Source: Aquificaceae bacterium (GTDB lineage Bacteria > Aquificota > Aquificia > Aquificales > Aquificaceae). From it: a DNA stretch of 18,509 bases. This document shows, piece by piece, positions 16,664 through 18,509 of the stretch. The position numbers were made by a program, and so were the translations under genes. The notes under the pieces were generated by a model. That model made no database searches. It was not told the origin of the DNA and saw nothing but the letters and a program-made list of their open reading frames with translations. The stretch is taken from positions 1-18,509 of the forward strand of contig WFOY01000239.1 in the NCBI GenBank assembly GCA_015487835.1, given 5' to 3'. Each line of letters begins with the position of its first letter. The stretch's first letter is position 1.

Positions 16664-18304
16664 CTACCTCGCAGGTTCTTCCTTCAGGAACTCCATGAAC
16701 CGGAGGATCGCCTCTACTTCTTCAGGACTCATCCTTATCCTCGGCATATTGTTCCTCGCGTAACCTAACAACCTGGAAGTGCCCTCGGGGTTCAGGATCT
16801 GGGCTACTATGAGGTCTTTATCCCTGTGGGTGGCTATCCATCTCATGGGTGGGCCGAAGGCCTGGCGGGTGGTGTGGTGGCACCCCCAGCACTTGTTCAT
16901 GAACACCTGGTAGCCGAGGAGTGCGGCCGATCCTCTTCTTGTCTTCATGACCGGGTTATACTTCCCGGCTGGCTTAGAAGTTTTCATAAAGGCGACCTCT
17001 CTGAACAGCTGGGTGTCCAGGATGAAGAGCCCGTTCCCCGATAGGCTCAGGTAGGCGAACCTGCCGTCTCCGGAGAACTCCACGTGGGTCAGCCTGCCCC
17101 AGTGGGCTAATCTCTTCCTTGTTACCTCAAAGGACCTCTTATCTATCAGGACCAGATGCCCGTCACCCCCATCGACCCAGAGGTAAGGGGTGGAGGGGTG
17201 CGTCCTTACGAAGAAACCTCCGGACCCTACCTTTATCTCCTTTACCTTCCTCCAGGAGTACATCCGCCATACGGTCACGATGTCCGATCCTATGTGCCTG
17301 GTAGCGAAGAAGAAGGATCCGTCAGCGTACCAGAAGGCCACCGAGAACAGGTGTGGGAGGGAACGGATCCTGAGTTCTGCTACCCGGCTGAGGTCCGGTA
17401 GCGAGTAAACCAGGATCTTGCCCTCACCCCTCGATCCTCCTACCAGGTACCTCTCCAAGGGGTCTATGAAGAAGTCATCAAGGGATGTGTCTATGGGGAC
17501 GTAACTTATGTTGCCCTCATAGTCTAAGAGGGCTACCTTGGCGAGGTCCCTGAAGGCTACTATGTACCCCCTGCCGTAGGGGTAAACGGCGGCAGGTCTT
17601 CCCTGGAGAGGAACGACCTTTACAGGGTCCAGGTCACTGTTGAGCAAGACGACCGTTTTAGGGAGTGTGCAGGCGGCCGCGATCCTTCCCCTCTGGACCG
17701 CTATGTTTCTGAGATATACACAAGGCCTTACCCTGTACTTGGGCCTCTTCTCCTTGAGACTGTAAAAGGCCACCCACCCGTCCCTCGAGGGTACATAGAA
17801 GCCTTCCTCTGAGAACTTCACGCCCCCGTGAACGTTGCCGAACTTAAAGCTGTCCAGGACCTTTTCGCCCTCCAGGAGGACCACCTCCCCTTTCCCTTTG
17901 TCAACGAAGACCACGAGGTTTTTCGGATCCCGAATGCTGTAAGCTGCGGGGGGTCTGTTCAGGACACTCCTTGAGTTTCGTATATCGCTTACACCGTACC
18001 TGACCTCAGAAACGGGGGACTTGATGTACTCCACTATCATCCTTATCTGGTTCTCACTTAGGTCAAAGCCAGGCATACTCGAGGCAGGGACACCTCTCCT
18101 TATGACCCTCAGTAGATAGCTGTCCTCCTTCCCGATCAGGGTCTGGGGTATGAGGGGAGGTCCTGTCTTCCCAAGCCTGTTCTCACCGTGGCAGGAGGCG
18201 CAGTACCTTTCGTAGAGGGCTTTGCCGTCGAGGGCTAACGAAAAGGAAAAAAGAAGAAGGGAAAGGGAGGGGGCGAGGGATAGTGGTGAGATGAGAGGGG
18301 CCAT
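16664..18304 (-). CDS. nirN: NirN-like c-d1-c multiheme protein
   Basis: The 546-residue exported protein begins with a hydrophobic leader (to about residue 25). A cytochrome c domain follows at about 27-97 with CASCH (Cys35, Cys38, His39) and likely axial Met77. A d1-type beta-propeller spans about 105-455, closing with SKPAGKYNPV, which matches the SGKYNV-like end of NirN/NirS-type d1 domains. A second cytochrome c domain at about 464-546 has CWGCH (Cys472, Cys475, His476) and likely axial Met520. Usual NirN has only the N-terminal c domain (about 490-500 residues) and oxidises dihydro-heme d1 to heme d1. AGGAGG lies 5 nt upstream and overlaps the nirS stop. A paralogue of NirS itself is a less likely reading, because full nirS is the next gene upstream. 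Confidence 0.87.
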   Translation of the reverse strand: MAPLISPLSLAPSLSLLLFSFSLALDGKALYERYCASCHGENRLGKTGPPLIPQTLIGKEDSYLLRVIRRGVPASSMPGFDLSENQIRMIVEYIKSPVSEVRYGVSDIRNSRSVLNRPPAAYSIRDPKNLVVFVDKGKGEVVLLEGEKVLDSFKFGNVHGGVKFSEEGFYVPSRDGWVAFYSLKEKRPKYRVRPCVYLRNIAVQRGRIAAACTLPKTVVLLNSDLDPVKVVPLQGRPAAVYPYGRGYIVAFRDLAKVALLDYEGNISYVPIDTSLDDFFIDPLERYLVGGSRGEGKILVYSLPDLSRVAELRIRSLPHLFSVAFWYADGSFFFATRHIGSDIVTVWRMYSWRKVKEIKVGSGGFFVRTHPSTPYLWVDGGDGHLVLIDKRSFEVTRKRLAHWGRLTHVEFSGDGRFAYLSLSGNGLFILDTQLFREVAFMKTSKPAGKYNPVMKTRRGSAALLGYQVFMNKCWGCHHTTRQAFGPPMRWIATHRDKDLIVAQILNPEGTSRLLGYARNNMPRIRMSPEEVEAILRFMEFLKEEPAR

Positions 18305-18314
18305 ATCACCCTCC

Positions 18315-18509
18315 TCAGTAAATGTCGTTGGTCGTCGTGTAAACGTTGAAGATGCCCGTGGGTGTTCTCACCCAGTCACCGGTTATGACCTTCTTTATCT
18401 TCATGGTCCTGTCGTCGAAGACTACGATGGCTGAGGGTTTGTCCTTCCTACCCCATACGGACACCCAGACCTCATTACCGTACATGTCGAACTCAGGGTG
18501 GACCACACG
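18315..18509 (-). CDS. nirS: cytochrome cd1 nitrite reductase NirS (C-terminal 64 residues, 5' part outside window)
   Basis: NirS reduces nitrite to NO in the periplasm using heme c and heme d1. Only the last 64 residues are present: VHPEFDMYGNEVWVSVW, SAIVVFDDRTMKIKKVI, and the terminal TPTGIFNVYTTTNDIY. These correspond closely to the end of the d1 propeller of known NirS proteins. The rest of the gene lies beyond position 18509. It is the first visible gene of the operon, 10 nt upstream of the NirN-like gene. Confidence 0.9.
   Translation of the reverse strand, partial: RVVHPEFDMYGNEVWVSVWGRKDKPSAIVVFDDRTMKIKKVITGDWVRTPTGIFNVYTTTNDIY

Overview
The window reads as bacterial chromosome from a thermophile of the Aquificales, probably a denitrifying relative of Hydrogenobacter, Thermocrinis or Hydrogenivirga. 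The grounds are: a fused two-domain NirDL siroheme decarboxylase, the arrangement known from Hydrogenobacter thermophilus; a MiaB N-terminus that looks Aquifex-like to me; heavy use of AGG (Arg) and ATA (Ile) codons; very tight packing; and moderately high GC by eye. The assignment is inference from protein character. No search was run.

Region 1 (1-5625) holds mixed housekeeping genes. It runs: miaB (5' part, minus strand), archease (plus), a membrane diguanylate cyclase and a PhnD-like binding protein (two-gene minus operon), fabZ (plus), an FtsB/DivIC-like division protein and enolase (minus). Region 2 (5644-11005) is a plus-strand run: a DedA/YqaA-type membrane protein, a cysteine-free ArsA/Get3-type ATPase, a HyuA-type hydantoinase/oxoprolinase subunit and uvrB. 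It ends in a hairpin shared with a convergent NIL-domain gene. Region 3 (11287-12255) is one UDP-glucuronate 4-epimerase-like gene.

Region 4 (12248-18509, minus strand) is a denitrification and heme d1 operon. In transcription order it is: nirS (only the C-terminus is in the window), a NirN-like c-d1-c multiheme protein, nirJ, nirF, nirE/cobA, nirDL and a TetR regulator. NirE makes precorrin-2, the precursor of siroheme. NirDL decarboxylates siroheme at two positions, NirJ removes the other two propionates, and NirF and NirN finish heme d1 for NirS. The NirN-like protein carries a second cytochrome c domain at its C-terminus, which is not the usual NirN layout.

Two initiation styles recur. 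Genes that open a transcription unit next to a divergent neighbour have a TATAAT/TAAAAT-like box about 6-10 nt before the start codon and no Shine-Dalgarno, which implies leaderless mRNAs. Several genes inside operons have a clear GGAGG 5-8 nt before the start. The divergent gene pairs are only 18-51 bp apart, and two pairs have overlapping -10 boxes on opposite strands. No gene-free stretch exceeds 60 bp. The best leads are the c-d1-c NirN and the compact, apparently bidirectional leaderless promoters.
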